NCBI GenBank assembly: GCA_039111635.1
Contig: JBCAQO010000008.1
Span: 2,852,001-2,916,000 of the forward strand
Direction of reading: 5' to 3'
Length of the DNA: 64,000 nt
Source: Heterobasidion occidentale
Taxonomy: Eukaryota > Basidiomycota > Agaricomycetes > Russulales > Bondarzewiaceae
Each line of letters starts with the position of its first letter. Within the stretch, counting starts at the first letter, position 1. Below the pieces are notes generated by a model. That model searched no databases and was not told where the DNA came from. It was given only the letters and a program-made list of their open reading frames with translations. A program made the translations under genes and the position numbers. Shown in pieces: positions 1-10,572 of the stretch.

Positions 1-2046
1 TTCCAGTGCCTTGATGATTGCAAGGAGTTCGCGATCATGTACGTCGTAGTTCCTTTCGGGCGGTGAAAACGAGCCCGAGAGGTACGCCACTGGGTGCCAG
101 TCATTATCAGGTCCTTCCTGTAAGAGGACTGCACCATATGCGGAGAGGGAGGCGTCGGTGACAAGCCGGTATGGGCGCATTGGGTCGGGGTATATTAGGA
201 CGGGTTGACTGATGAAGGCTTTTTTTAATCGATCAAAAGCCTGTTGGCAACTCGTTGTCCAGTCCCATTTCGTGTCCTTCTTGGTGAGATCATGTAGGGG
301 TCGCGCGATCAAGGAGAACTTGTCAATGAATCACCGATAGAAATTCCCTAGACCTAAGAAGGAGCGGATGTCTCGGACTGTGCGAGGGATGGGCCATTCC
401 TGAATTGCTTCAATCTTGGAGTCCTCCATGGCGACGTGATCTTTTGAAATCGTGTATCCCAAGTAGTTTAGCTTTTCCTTGTGGAGCTCTCATTTCTCTG
501 GTTTGAGATACAGATCATTGTCACGCAGGATTTGGAGGACTCGGCGAACAATCACAATGTGTTCTGCCGTGGTCCTTGTGAAGATGAGGATGTCGTCCAT
601 GTATACCGCAATTTTCCGGGCCAGTATGAGCTCTTGGAAGATCATGTTCATCATGGCCTAGAAGGTCCCTGGAGAATTGCACAGCCCGAAGAACATTACT
701 GTGGGTTCAAAGAGTCCCAAGGGCGTTACAAACGCCGCCTTGGACTCGTCCCCTTCTTTGATGCGCACATTGTTATATCCCCACCGAACATCCAACTTTG
801 AGAATACCGTTGCCCCTCGAATAGTATCCAAGAGTTCTTGGATCAGAGGCAAGGGGGTGACGTCTCGAATGGTGTGCTTATTAAGGTGGCAATAGTCCTG
901 TACCGGGCGTAGTTTTCCATCCTTCTTGTTTATAAAGAAAAAGGAGGCTGCGCTAGGTGCTGTCGACCGACGTATTGTCCCTCTAGAAAGGTGCTCCTTG
1001 ACGAATTTTCCTAGCTTGTCGTGTTTATCTGGGCACAAGGGGAATATCCTTGGAGCTTGGGGTTTAAACGACGGTTTGAGATTTATTGCGTGGTCCCAGA
1101 TTGTGTGCTTGGGGAGCCGTTGCGATCGTCTCTCGCTGAAAATGTCGAGGTAGGAATGATATTCTGACGGTACGCGGTCCTTTAGATCGGTCGCGTCGAT
1201 TTCCTCCTCTAAGTCTTCGTCAAAGCTAGCGAACCCCAAGGGTTCGGGAGCTACCTTCCTGATGACGGGTTCTTCTCCACTATCCGTTGCGGAGGAGTCA
1301 AACAATATTTGCGCCTTTTCGGCGGCTTTCCTTGAAGCTTCGCCCTGAGCGCTCTTTTCCAGAGTTCGCTGGTGTTCCTTCCCTTCGGCCTTTCGTTCCT
1401 CGAGCCATTTCCGAGCTTTGCTTTGTCGGGATTTATGCTCGAGCGCTTCCAAAAGCCGGGACTTCCATTCCTTCACTGGGACTTGACGCCATTGTTCTTT
1501 AGTCCAAGTCCACGAAGGTCCTACCGGCCCAGAGACAAGATGCGGTTTCGTCCGCTGAGGAACCTTGTTGCCGTGTAGTTTCGTTAGCCATGCCTTCTTG
1601 GTAGGCTCTTCCCTTGCCTTGGTAAAACCGTATGGTTGTTGGCAGTCTTCGGGGCATTGATCAAAGTGTACCTCACGGTGCCTCCACCCGATGGAGGGGT
1701 CATGGTATTTCAGCCAATCCGTTCCTAAGAGCATGTCGTCTTTCCCTAGATTGGTGATGAACATCTGGACGCGTTCAGTATGGGTTCTCCCCCGTCTGTC
1801 TTTGACGGTGAGATTCGCGTCTAAACCTTGTCAAATGAGGCCTGCCTTGTTGACGGTGTCATCGACATTGCGAACGCGGATAGGGCGGTTTAAAGGGTAG
1901 GTCGGAAGGTTGTGCTTTCGTACCCATTGTTCGTTCACCAAGATCCCTTCACAGGCTGAGTCGATGGCGGCCCTGGCTCCAGCGCTTCTTCCTCGAGTTG
2001 TCAATCGCACGTCAAGTCGAATGGGGGTAATGATGTGGCTGCTCAT
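1..2046 (-). pseudogene. pol: Gypsy Pol (protease, RT, RNase H part), broken
   Basis: It starts at the same ATG context as the complete copy (MSSHIITPIR). Recognisable parts are the retropepsin-like region with the D-S-A motif, the RT palm with YMDD on the minus strand near 600, and the beginning of RNase H. In-frame stops are at 1828-1830 (CGA to TGA), 655-657 (CAG to TAG), 490-492 and 331-333 (CGA to TGA). Integrase and chromodomain would lie left of the window. It cannot make a full polyprotein. Confidence 0.9.
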
Positions 2047-2123
2047 TGCTCCGATTTAAATACATGACGGGGAATCGTACTCGGGTTTTCTTGACCCCCT
2101 CTCTTCGGCTGGTGAAGGAGAGG

Positions 2124-3344
2124 TCAGGAAAAATCCACTGTTAGATCCGTCAACATCTGTTTGGCCTTTACTTCCCCTACTTCTCTGAAGAGCGCTCGGA
2201 CGCCATTAATATCACGGATGGGTCCGTTGCCTTGTCGTCCGTTAGGTGGTACGTAGCGCTCTCCATTGCTCTGGCGTGGTCCTCTGCTCCTTGAGGGAGG
2301 GTCCTCACGTTCCATTGGATGACTAGGTTGTGGTACCCGACCGTGGTGGCCATGAGAACTCCCCTCCTCCAATCCTCTATGAAGTCCCGCATTGTCTCCC
2401 AGCGGGGATTCTTGCTCGTCTTCATCCTCCAAGTCTGTAGCGCGAGTTTGTCTACTTCCTCCACGTAGCAGTCTGCGCGGATATCCTCGAGACGGTTGAA
2501 CGCTTCTACGTGGAGACCGGCAGTCAGCTATCCCATGTCCTGCCTTCCCACAATTATAACATGAGAAAGGGGCGGGATTCTTGCCATCGTACACCCGCTT
2601 ATTTCTGTTGGCGTTTCGCTTTCGCGAGGCGTCAACGTCCATGTCGACCGCCTGGTTATTCATTCTGCAAGGTGCTGTGGTGGAGTTGTAGCGGAGAGCG
2701 GGTTGGAGGTGAAAACAATTGATGAAATCGCTTCGGAATGAGGTGGAGTTGGCGAGGATTGCCTTTTGAGCACTTCGGGCTCTCAGCCGTCCGTCTACTT
2801 CACAGGCGGTATTGATCCAGTCTTGGATCGTGTCGTTCGGCGGTGTTTCCTTGTCATAGATCTTGTCCATGACCTTCGGGTTGAGCCCTCTCTGGAAGTA
2901 AGGAACTTGTTCCTTGTCAGTGATGTCGGCATCGGCGGCTATAAGGGCAAATTGATTGGAATATTCGTCCACCATCATCTTCCCTTGAGAGAAGGACATG
3001 AGAGCACTTCGGGCCTTGTCCGTGAGATTCGTCTCCTTGAATTGAAGTCTAAACTTTACAAGGAAGTCAGCCCAAGTCCCGAGGTCTTGAGGTGGTTCTG
3101 CCCCAACTGTCTTCTTTAGGAAATTTTCTGCCCATATGCCGGCTGTTCCATATCTCATGCACGAGAGGGCGAGGGAAACTTTGTCTTCATCCGTCTTGTA
3201 TCGGTCAGATTCCACTGTGAAAAGGAGGAGGCAATTCACGATAAATTTCTGTGATCGTGTTCTGTCTCCGTCGAAATTATCGGAGAGTCTAAGCTTGCCC
3301 CTTCCAGATGATACTGTTGTGGGGGGAGCTGCTATATCTGTCAT
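2124..3344 (-). CDS. gag: Gypsy Gag (406 codons, uninterrupted)
   Basis: Retrotransposon capsid/nucleocapsid protein. The N-terminal two thirds is the helical capsid part. A CCHC zinc knuckle (CYNCGKAGHGIADC) lies near residue 250 and is followed by a basic and acidic tail. Unlike the copy at 45071, no stop follows the knuckle, so this is the better template for the family's Gag length. The frame is also open upstream of the first ATG, as in the other copy. Gag and pol are in different frames, with pol starting about 80 bp downstream. Confidence 0.85.
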   Translation of the reverse strand: MTDIAAPPTTVSSGRGKLRLSDNFDGDRTRSQKFIVNCLLLFTVESDRYKTDEDKVSLALSCMRYGTAGIWAENFLKKTVGAEPPQDLGTWADFLVKFRLQFKETNLTDKARSALMSFSQGKMMVDEYSNQFALIAADADITDKEQVPYFQRGLNPKVMDKIYDKETPPNDTIQDWINTACEVDGRLRARSAQKAILANSTSFRSDFINCFHLQPALRYNSTTAPCRMNNQAVDMDVDASRKRNANRNKRVYDGKNPAPFSCYNCGKAGHGIADCRSPRRSVQPSRGYPRRLLRGGSRQTRATDLEDEDEQESPLGDNAGLHRGLEEGSSHGHHGRVPQPSHPMEREDPPSRSRGPRQSNGERYVPPNGRQGNGPIRDINGVRALFREVGEVKAKQMLTDLTVDFS

Positions 3345-3830
3345 ATTGTTATTATGTTTGCTGGTTTGGGTGTTGATCGGTGTTTGAATATCCGAGGATT
3401 CGGACTCGGATGTTCCTTCTTCTTCCTCCGATGTGTCCGGGATTTCCGGTTTGGGGTTCCTATACTGGGGTGGCTCTACCCAGTCTTCTGCTATTTCGTC
3501 CCAAGCCCACTCAGCTTCTGTTCCGTCTTCTCTTGTGAAGAAATATTGTCCTTCTCGGTATGAGCAGTTATCAAAGTTTGGAGGGGCTAATTGATTGGTG
3601 TCGGAGTAATACCAATGGTTTCCCCTTTGATGGATAGGACGATTATCTTGTCGGAGTTGGTTGTGGGTTTGTCTAGTGCCTGGTGGGTATCCTAGGCCTA
3701 GGTCTTGCTCCAGGGTATGTAAAGTAACACTCTTCGGTGGGGGTCTATGCCACCGATGAGGGTTGTGAGAAAGAGTGTGGCAGCAAGCAAAGTGTGGTGC
3801 AAGGTAGGGGTAAGGGCGAGTCTATTCTAG

Positions 3831-4431
3831 TGTTACGAACTGCTCGTTCGATAACCCAAGAGTAACAGGTTCTTCCCTAGGTCGCACGATGGACTGAGTG
3901 GTGGGGGTGGTCTCGACTGTATCAGACAATGATACAGGAAGGAATAATGTTGATTCTACCGCAGCAAGACGGTAGGGAAAGAGGATTCTGTATGCGAAGA
4001 TACAGAAAGAACAAGGAGAATAGACTGAAGATCCTCAGCCTATCCTATGGGCCTTATATACTGTATAGGGTATAGGGTAAGAGTCCGTGCTTCTCCGGGT
4101 ACCCATCCCAGGAGAGCTGTGGTCGCCGTCTCTTTCAGCCGGCGCCTACTCTTGTACTTCTCCAGTCGCACCTATCCATCCTGGTGCGACGAGGTGCTTA
4201 CCCATAAGCCCTAAGCCCATGGCATGTGAATGCCTATCTTATCAATCCACTGTACCCATGACCCTTCCCATATACCCTATACCGATGTCTTGAAGAACCA
4301 TGGGTCCAGTCGGTTCATAAGGACATGCCGAATACCTTGATGTACGCTCCGTAGTGGAGCCGCCTAGCATGTGATGCTTGGACCATCGGATAGACCAGCC
4401 CCGACGGGCTCTGATCGGTCAAGTCATAACA
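3831..4431 (-). repeat. 5' LTR of the minus-strand gypsy element
   Basis: This is 601 bp running from TGTTATGACTTGACC (read on minus from 4431) to GTAACA at 3831. It is shorter than the 635-636 bp LTRs of the other copy, mainly because part of the short internal direct repeats near its 3' end is missing. Both copies share a TATATA stretch before the presumed transcription start. Confidence 0.9.
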
Positions 4432-4696
4432 GCATGCTTACAATGGTCACCAGGCGGAGATGCATCAAATCCTCATTGACCATGCCATTGGGCTGGAGAT
4501 TGATATATGGATAGGAGAAGAGATCACAGAGTTGGTAGGTGTTCAGTTAGCCGGATATAACTCTCACGTGAACACATGTCTGCCAGAGACAGCTGGTCAT
4601 GGCCGGATATATTTGGTGCAACCTATATACAGGCTGGATTACTTAATAACAGCCTACAGACAGCCCGATATGACACTGAAAGCTCCAAAAATATGC

Positions 4697-4780
4697 ACCC
4701 ACCAGGGATTGAACATAGCAGCAGCAGTGCACACACACATTACACATGATCTGACTACTTAACCACTGCACCAAACAGGG
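4697..4780 (-). other. tRNA-like pol III promoter block (left arm)
   Basis: Read on minus, an A-box match TGGTGCAGTGG (4763-4773) is followed about 50 bp later by a B-box match GTTCAATCCC (4705-4714). The spacing is that of a tRNA gene, but no acceptor stem or clear anticodon arm can be folded, so it is a tRNA-derived promoter such as a SINE head, not a tRNA gene. Confidence 0.6.
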
Positions 4781-4802
4781 TATAATAAAATGGACTGCTT
4801 GG

Positions 4803-5127
4803 TAATACATATACGCATAAATCTGACTTGTGAATATTTCTGGACATTGCTTGGTAGGCAAAAAAATGGATTTTGAGTTACTTTCCACTCATTAAAGAGT
4901 GGTCTGGAAATGGATGCACATTGACTGATCTTCCTAAATCAGGCTCATATCTTTCAGAACACAATACATATCCCCATAAATCTGACTTGTGAATAAGTTT
5001 TTCTCAACATTGCTTGGTAGAGACAAAAAAAAATCAATTTTGGGTCACTTTCCACTCATTAAGAAGTAATCTGCAAATAAATGCACATTTACTAATTCTC
5101 CTAAAGCAGGCTAGTATCCTTCAGAGA
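4803..5127. repeat. Direct repeat, two units of about 160 bp
   Basis: Unit 1 (4803-4962) and unit 2 (4963-5127) both start AATACATAT and contain CATAAATCTGACTTGTGAAT, CATTGCTTGGTAG and CTTTCCACTCATTAA. They are AT-rich and noncoding, diverged by substitutions and small indels, so the duplication is not recent. They fill the centre of the TIR element. Confidence 0.8.
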
Positions 5128-5235
5128 CTGGGAAGTGGCCTAAAATCAAAGTATCTTGTTTTCTCCAAGCAATGAGCACAAAATTCGCAAAGTTGCATTC
5201 ATGCAGATATGTACAGCCAAGCAGGTAATTCTCAC

Positions 5236-5326
5236 GTGGTCTCTTTAGTGTAGTGGTTAAGTAGCTGGAGTTGTGGCTTGTGATGTGGTGCATGCATGGG
5301 CTCTCGAGTTTCAAACCCGTGCCAAA
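5236..5326 (+). other. tRNA-like pol III promoter block (right arm)
   Basis: A-box TAGTGTAGTGG at 5246-5256 fits the TRGYNNARNGG consensus. A B-box-like AGTTTCAAACC follows at 5307-5317. It shares GTGGTTAAGTAG with the left-arm block but points the other way. It is probably a SINE-type head without a functional tRNA. Confidence 0.6.
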
Positions 5327-6710
5327 CCATGATTGTTTTCATTCATTTGGGTCAAATACGGAAGCTTGTCAGAGATATCCAGTTGTGACCGGGCCGTCTC
5401 CGGCAGACGTGTGTTTACGTGAGAGTTATATCCGGCTAACTGAACTCCCTCAGAGTTCTTTGAGGATGTCGAACGCGGCAAGGCCGGTGTGGTGAGTAAT
5501 GAAGTGCGTATAGAGGCTGATGTGGTCGTTAGCGCGGACGGTGTGAGGAGCAAGGGGAGGACTCTTGTTCTAGGGAGTGCTTTGCTAATGCCCAATTCTA
5601 CTATGTATGACACTGTCATTTCTATCTCCAGGGACACGAAGACAAGGCCATGTCATCCGGATATGCGATCTATCGAACCTGGTTCAACGCGAAGGAAGCA
5701 GGAATCGACAAGGATCCCTTGACTCAGTTCTTGGCAACCGACGAAGATCTCTTGTACGGCTGGTTGGGTAAGTTCATGGTTGCCTATTTCTCACTTGTCT
5801 TGGAATTATGGAATATCGGTTGTATGTGACAGGACCAGACGTCCACCTTCTGGTAGCTAACACCAGAAGAGGGGAGACCGTGACTTGTGTTTTGACTCAC
5901 AAGTAAGTGCGCCTCTCGCACACCCTACTTGATTCTCTGCGCGCCGCAATATTGACCTCGCTATGTTGCGATGATCAATTTGTAGGGATAACGCAGATGT
6001 CAGCACTCGTACTCAGTTCGAAGGGAATAAGGATGACGTGCTCGAGATTGTCAAAGACTGGGACCCTCGCTGCAATGCGATCTTGTCTAAAGCGCCCTCG
6101 TTTGTCGACTGGAAGATTCTCTACCGTGATCCACTTCCGACTTGGGTCAGCCCCGGCGCGAGGATGGTTCTGATTGGGGACGCGGCTCACACATTCCTTC
6201 CGTGAGTAACGATCAATTATTCTAGGTCGTCCGTTTGAGGTCCTTCATCTGTGTTCCATAAATCAAACCTGACACTGCCTCTTAGTTTTAGGACGAGCAT
6301 TCAAGCTTCAAGGCGGGTCGCAAGCAATAGAAGATGGCGTTACGCTTGCCTCTGTACTGCAAATAGCTGGTCGGGACCATATTCCTCTTGCCTTGCAGAC
6401 ATGGGAGCACCTTCGGTGCGTATCTTCTCATTCCCGCATTCTTACTCTACACTCACTTTACCCTGTCCCTTTTGCATGTCGCAATGGTTCGAACAGATAT
6501 CAACGTGTGTGCCATGCTCAACTCTTAGGGTTCGATACGCGCACCAGGTGGCATAACTTGACCCTCGAATCGCGAGGGGATGAACTCAATGCGCCGCGCC
6601 CAGAATGGTTGGTCAACTTCGACGCAGTGCGCGACACCTACGAGCGGTGGGCTCAGGTCAGTGAGAAGATCAAGACAAAGGGATACACGTTACCTGAGTT
6701 GCCGGCATGA

Positions 6711-8552
6711 ACAAGAGCAGCGGGGTCGTGGGAATAGCTAAATAGAAGGTAGCTCGTTTTATATATTCTCGTTTTGTACATTGGTTTGGCTATAGACTCA
6801 ATAGGCGTCAACCGATTTTGCCTTAAGGAGGTGCTTCTACATATCAAAATTGGTGGGGCTCAAAAACGTTGGAGCCCGCTACGACCTAAATCCTGTACAA
6901 TAACAGCACTTGCTCCATCCTGAAGGTCGGGCGGATTTCGTCCATTCATTATGAGTTTGAGGATGGCGGTTGGGTGATAAGAGCATGCCTGAGGATGTCG
7001 ATCTTGAAAGGGGGGAAGATCGTCTATTGGGGATTGTGCCCAGCCTCCGAACGTGACGATTCAGGGGTAGCACATTGAGCAACAAATGGACTTCACCACG
7101 GACGGCGACAGAACCCTCGTTGGCATTTGTGCCGTGCGTTTTGTCTGTGATCGTGCGTGATGGGAGACTTGGTGCATTCCTGACTCCGTTTACGTCGAAG
7201 TCTTGGGTGGGTGTCCGTGAATGACAAGAGTCCCTGATTTCGAATACAAACGCAATGCATTGCCCTTGGTAACGGAGCCGGATTTCCACTGAATAGCACA
7301 AGCATAGAAGCAAAAGTCAGGCGACAGCGCGAAGGGTACGCAATCAAGCCGTGGCGATATTCAGCGTTTCCCAGAGGTTGGTGAATATTTACAGCGGCTG
7401 AGGCTGTTCATTCCGTGCAACACTTTCTGTTCCGCTGTACCATGGGACGGATCTTTCGGCGTGTGTCATTACCAGGCACATTGTGGCGAAACGGACGGAG
7501 AACACCAGCATTCCTGCACTATTTCTGCTCACAAGAGTCTGTTGAACCAAGAGATTCATACCTCAGAAAGGATACATGGTGCGATGTGAAACATCTCACT
7601 CATCTATGCGTGCCTGGATTCAAGCCTTTTGTGACAGTTTTTGCCAGATTCCACACCGCGAGATCGTCATCGGGCTCAATCAAGATACGTCGATGTCGGT
7701 CAAATGACGACCAGAACGAAAAAAAGGCAGATGAACTTAATCACATGCTCGTCCCAGCCACCACAAGCTACCACTCACACTGTCTTAGACACTTGTCCTT
7801 CGCATCGCACTGTATCATGACCATCCGTCCTTAGTATCGACAACATTGGTGGTTGCCTAAGTTTTAGGAATGTGCATTGCTCTCGAGAATTTTCTTATGA
7901 AAAGGATTTGCCATCACCTGCAAGCTGACTTGGCAATTATCAGGATTTCAAGGACATCACGTATTCAAAACCTACCCGCGTGAAGATTGAGGTTGGCTTC
8001 TTGTAGCTGAGCGCGACGGGATGAGGTACGAGCATAAGATCCGAGTGGGAGGGAAATTCGATGCAAAGATGGTTAGAGCTTAGATGGCTAAAGAAGAACC
8101 TAGAAGAACACGTTCGTCGATAATGACATCCCAGGCCCTCCAAGAACTCTACCGAGAGGATCAAATGATATGCAGATCCTCTATGAATCTTGGACTGATC
8201 TACCTCCACGCGATAACATTGAATCCATATACAGTCCATGCACGAGGCAGCACGAGACTCACCTGATCATTACAGCTAGGTTACAGCCCCTTACGCGCTA
8301 TAGGTCGTGCTGCCCCTGGAGAGTTCGAATGGAATGCAAAGTGGCGCCCGTACGCGTGGGAGCGCCCTGTTTCGTCTGCGTCAAGATTCAGCAACACTCA
8401 GGTGAACGCAACATCCTACTGACCGGCGCTCCACATACACCCACGCGTCGCTGACATCCCGAATTCTGATAGCCGACGCGAGAAAAGGAGACCCGCCCGT
8501 CCCCATCGCCGTTGCCGTTGTTATCACCATCGTCCTCAATGCGCATGAGAGC
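6711..8552. other. Intergenic, no supported gene
   Basis: Short open frames occur on both strands (for example 7415-7834 plus) but none has a recognisable motif, codon pattern or splice context. Nothing else stands out. Confidence 0.5.
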
Positions 8553-8963
8553 TTAGAAGCGCGTCTCCTGCCCTGACATGCACTCAGGAGTCGCTGCCGA
8601 TTTCGATGTAAGGTGCCTGGGAGATTGCGTAGGGAGGCAAGTTGAAGGAAGTTGACAAGCGACGGTAAGGACTGAGTACGTACGATTCTCCAACACAACA
8701 GAGGTTGAAGAGACGATGAGCTGGTGTCGACGCGAGATCTACCACGCGGCACCATGCGACGTGGAAATCGCCAGATCGCTCATCGCCAACGTGCCGGGTC
8801 CAATCGTGCTGACAATCTTTCCCTCCCCGACGCGAGCGACTCCATATACTGATTGCGCGATGCGGAATGCAGTGAATTCTCTAAGGCGCCTTGGGAGGTC
8901 TGGGGCGAGCGGCCAAGCTGAAGCAGTGCAGGCGGAGGGTTCCTCTTTTTGGTAGTTCTGCAA
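8553..8963 (-). CDS. Possible small two-exon hypothetical gene
   Basis: Exon 1 (8963-8743) starts MQNYQKEEPSACTASAWPL and reads through AFRIAQSVYGVARVGEGK. A GT-AG intron (8742-8617) joins in phase to a short exon ending at 8553, giving about 94 residues. No family is recognised, and there is no signal peptide or membrane segment. Support is only the joined frame and plausible splice sites; it could be chance. Confidence 0.28.
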
Positions 8964-9154
8964 CCCGATTTAGAATCTTCCGATGATGAGCGTTACGTTG
9001 TGTCTGATGCATGTAAGCTGCTGCGCTCCATGTGTGTTCTTCAGCGTCGACATCTAGCTTTGTGGGGAAGATTGATGAAAGCCGCTTGAGCTTCTCCCGC
9101 GGGAATCATGAGCACAGAGTAGGTAAATGGGGAGTCATTCTATGGTCATTACGA

Positions 9155-9713
9155 TCATTGAGGTAGGGCTCGGGCACTTCGGCTATTGGACTTCGAGGGA
9201 GGACCATCATCATCACGTTGAATTGGCGGGCGCCTGAGAACTAGGGATTGCATGCGTGCGACCATACGTGTGATTGCACCTGTCAATTCGAAGACGATGG
9301 AAACAGATGCAGATGGTTGTGCTTCCTCGACAGACCTGGACACCGCGAGCGAGCATGTTTGTAGATAAATGGCAGTGCCTGACGAGTTGCAGGTAAGATG
9401 AATCACGAACCGATGCGATCGCACATCCCCCATGTGTTGAAAGGCTTTCAAAAGCAAGGGTATTGGCCCTCTCGATGGTTTTCAGTTCCGAGGCAGCATG
9501 GTTCTCCATGAGGTCCGAAGGTGGCGCTGACAGCGGCTGTCCGTCGAGCTCTACCTGAACAATCTGTTGAGGCGATGAAGGATGAAACAAGAGTGGTGCA
9601 TGTGATACTTTGCCACGCATTCGAGATGCACGGAAATCCCGGCGACGCTCGCACCATTCCAGATTCCAGATGCTGGTCGAAGGTCCTGAAGGATTTGGGG
9701 TTTGTGTGGACAT
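9155..9713 (-). CDS. Hypothetical protein, frame broken at a 5-G run
   Basis: From 9713 the frame reads MSTQTPNPSGPSTSIWNLEW and on to ANTLAFESLSTHG. It then continues sensibly in another frame (DVRSHRFVIHLTCNSSGTAI to ARALPQ, stop 9155-9157) if one base of the C/G run at 9427-9431 is removed. The joined product is about 186 residues with a C-terminal helix-rich part (FELTGAITRMVARMQSLVLR). I do not recognise it. The shift at a homopolymer suggests a sequence error rather than a real break. Confidence 0.35.
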
Positions 9714-9759
9714 AGACCGGCGCGGTGAGTGGCGTGCGCATTCGCACGCCCGTCATCTG

Positions 9760-10572
9760 AGACGGCGAGTCAGACGTAGCCCGGATGTTGATCGAGGGAC
9801 GGAGGAGCTATGGGAAGGTCGCCGAGAGAAAACACGAGGATCATGTGTTGACCCAGGGTTCCGTTGATTCCACTTCGACGCCTCGTGGAGGTATCTATTG
9901 TCTCGTCGATGCTGACTAGGCATGCAAGTAATTGTAGAGGGACAAAATTTGCTGATAGAGAAGTGAAACCTGCGTCGGAAGGCGGAGCGGGGAGTCAATT
10001 ACCTGCGTATGTCACGATCTCGGAGAATGTGAAGAACGGAGGATCGGCGCGGAGCGCGGGGAGACTTCATTGTTTTGGGTGGTGTGATTGAAATCTAGGC
10101 CGAGCAAAGGTCTGAACATTCGGATTTGTTGCGATTTCTTTGATGCGACAAGGCGGACTCGAGGGGCCTACCGAGCCATGAGATGAGACTGCACAGGTCG
10201 AAGGCTAGCTCCCGCGCTTCGCCGAAGATTGAATGAGAGAAAGCTTGAAGCCCGGTGCAGACGCTGTGGAATTCAGTCAATATCAGAAGCAAACTGACGA
10301 ACAGATGGTGATCTGAAACGAGAGAGTGAAAAGGCGTGGTGGATACAGTTGCGAGGGGTATACAGTAACGCCGGGATGCCGGCGGGCAGCGAAGGTACAG
10401 CTCGGCCCGATCAGGATCTAGAGTGAGCGTACTCTTATTATGTAACCCCAGAGGAAATCCTTGCAATTTGAAACCCATTCCGCATATAAGTCCCCTTCGC
10501 CCTCTTCCCTCCCTCCACACCACCCACGACGACGAGGAAGCCCCCGACGGCGAAGACGAGAACGAACACAAA
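9760..10572. other. Intergenic, upstream of the Ser/Pro-rich gene
   Basis: No supported gene. The last 150 bp before the ATG at 10573 are pyrimidine-rich (CCCTCCCTCC), as is common in basidiomycete promoters and 5' leaders. Confidence 0.4.

Larger units (their letters stand above)
1..4431 (-). mobile_element. Ty3/gypsy chromovirus-like element, 5' part, decayed
   Basis: Read on the minus strand this is a 5' LTR (4431 to 3831), a leader, gag and a pol that runs off the left window edge inside the RNase H region. It is a second copy of the family of the complete element at 43949-54804. Position 1 corresponds to about 48407 of that element. It is non-autonomous: pol has at least four in-frame stops (1828-1830, 655-657, 490-492, 331-333), mostly explained by C-to-T or G-to-A changes when compared with the other copy. 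The LTR edge at 4431 abuts monooxygenase coding sequence, so the element inserted into that gene. The second LTR and target duplication lie outside the window. Confidence 0.93.
4534..5450. mobile_element. 917-bp TIR insertion with 7-bp target duplication
   Basis: CAGAGTT flanks the insertion exactly, at 4527-4533 and 5451-5457. Removing the element and one copy restores the monooxygenase frame. The ends are long imperfect inverted repeats: 4541-4590 matches the reverse complement of 5396-5447 with only a few mismatches (core GTTCAGTTAGCCGGATATAA). Inside each arm is a tRNA-like block, the two pointing outwards. Between them lies a 160-bp direct duplication. It has no coding capacity. It may be a fold-back or MITE-like DNA element, or two tRNA-derived SINEs in inverted orientation that moved as one unit. 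The 7-bp duplication argues for one insertion event. Confidence 0.85.
4432..6710 (+). pseudogene. FAD-dependent monooxygenase (salicylate hydroxylase-like), disrupted
   Basis: The remaining exons encode the middle and C-terminal parts of a flavin monooxygenase. Visible motifs are ADVVVSADGVRSK (FAD/substrate region) and GARMVLIGDAAHTFLP (the conserved GD motif), followed by a QGGSQAIEDG-like stretch and a terminal exon ending PELPA at 6708-6710. The N-terminal dinucleotide-binding region is missing: the gypsy LTR ends at 4431 and coding sequence starts at once (AYNGHQAEMHQILIDHAIG). A 917-bp element splits GEEITE from FFEDVERGK. A 7-bp tandem duplication (TTCAAGC/TTCAAGG near 6300) shifts the frame just before the SQAIEDG motif. 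Likely introns follow 5764, 5908, 6201 and 6415. Ancestral role: NAD(P)H-dependent hydroxylation of a small aromatic or related substrate; the substrate cannot be told. Confidence 0.88.

Noticed and set aside
5236..5326. Functional tRNA gene
   Set aside because: A and B boxes are present but no acceptor stem or anticodon arm can be formed.
6879..7834. Open frames on both strands between 6.9 and 7.8 kb
   Set aside because: No motif, no shared frame, stop-rich surroundings and no plausible splice partners.
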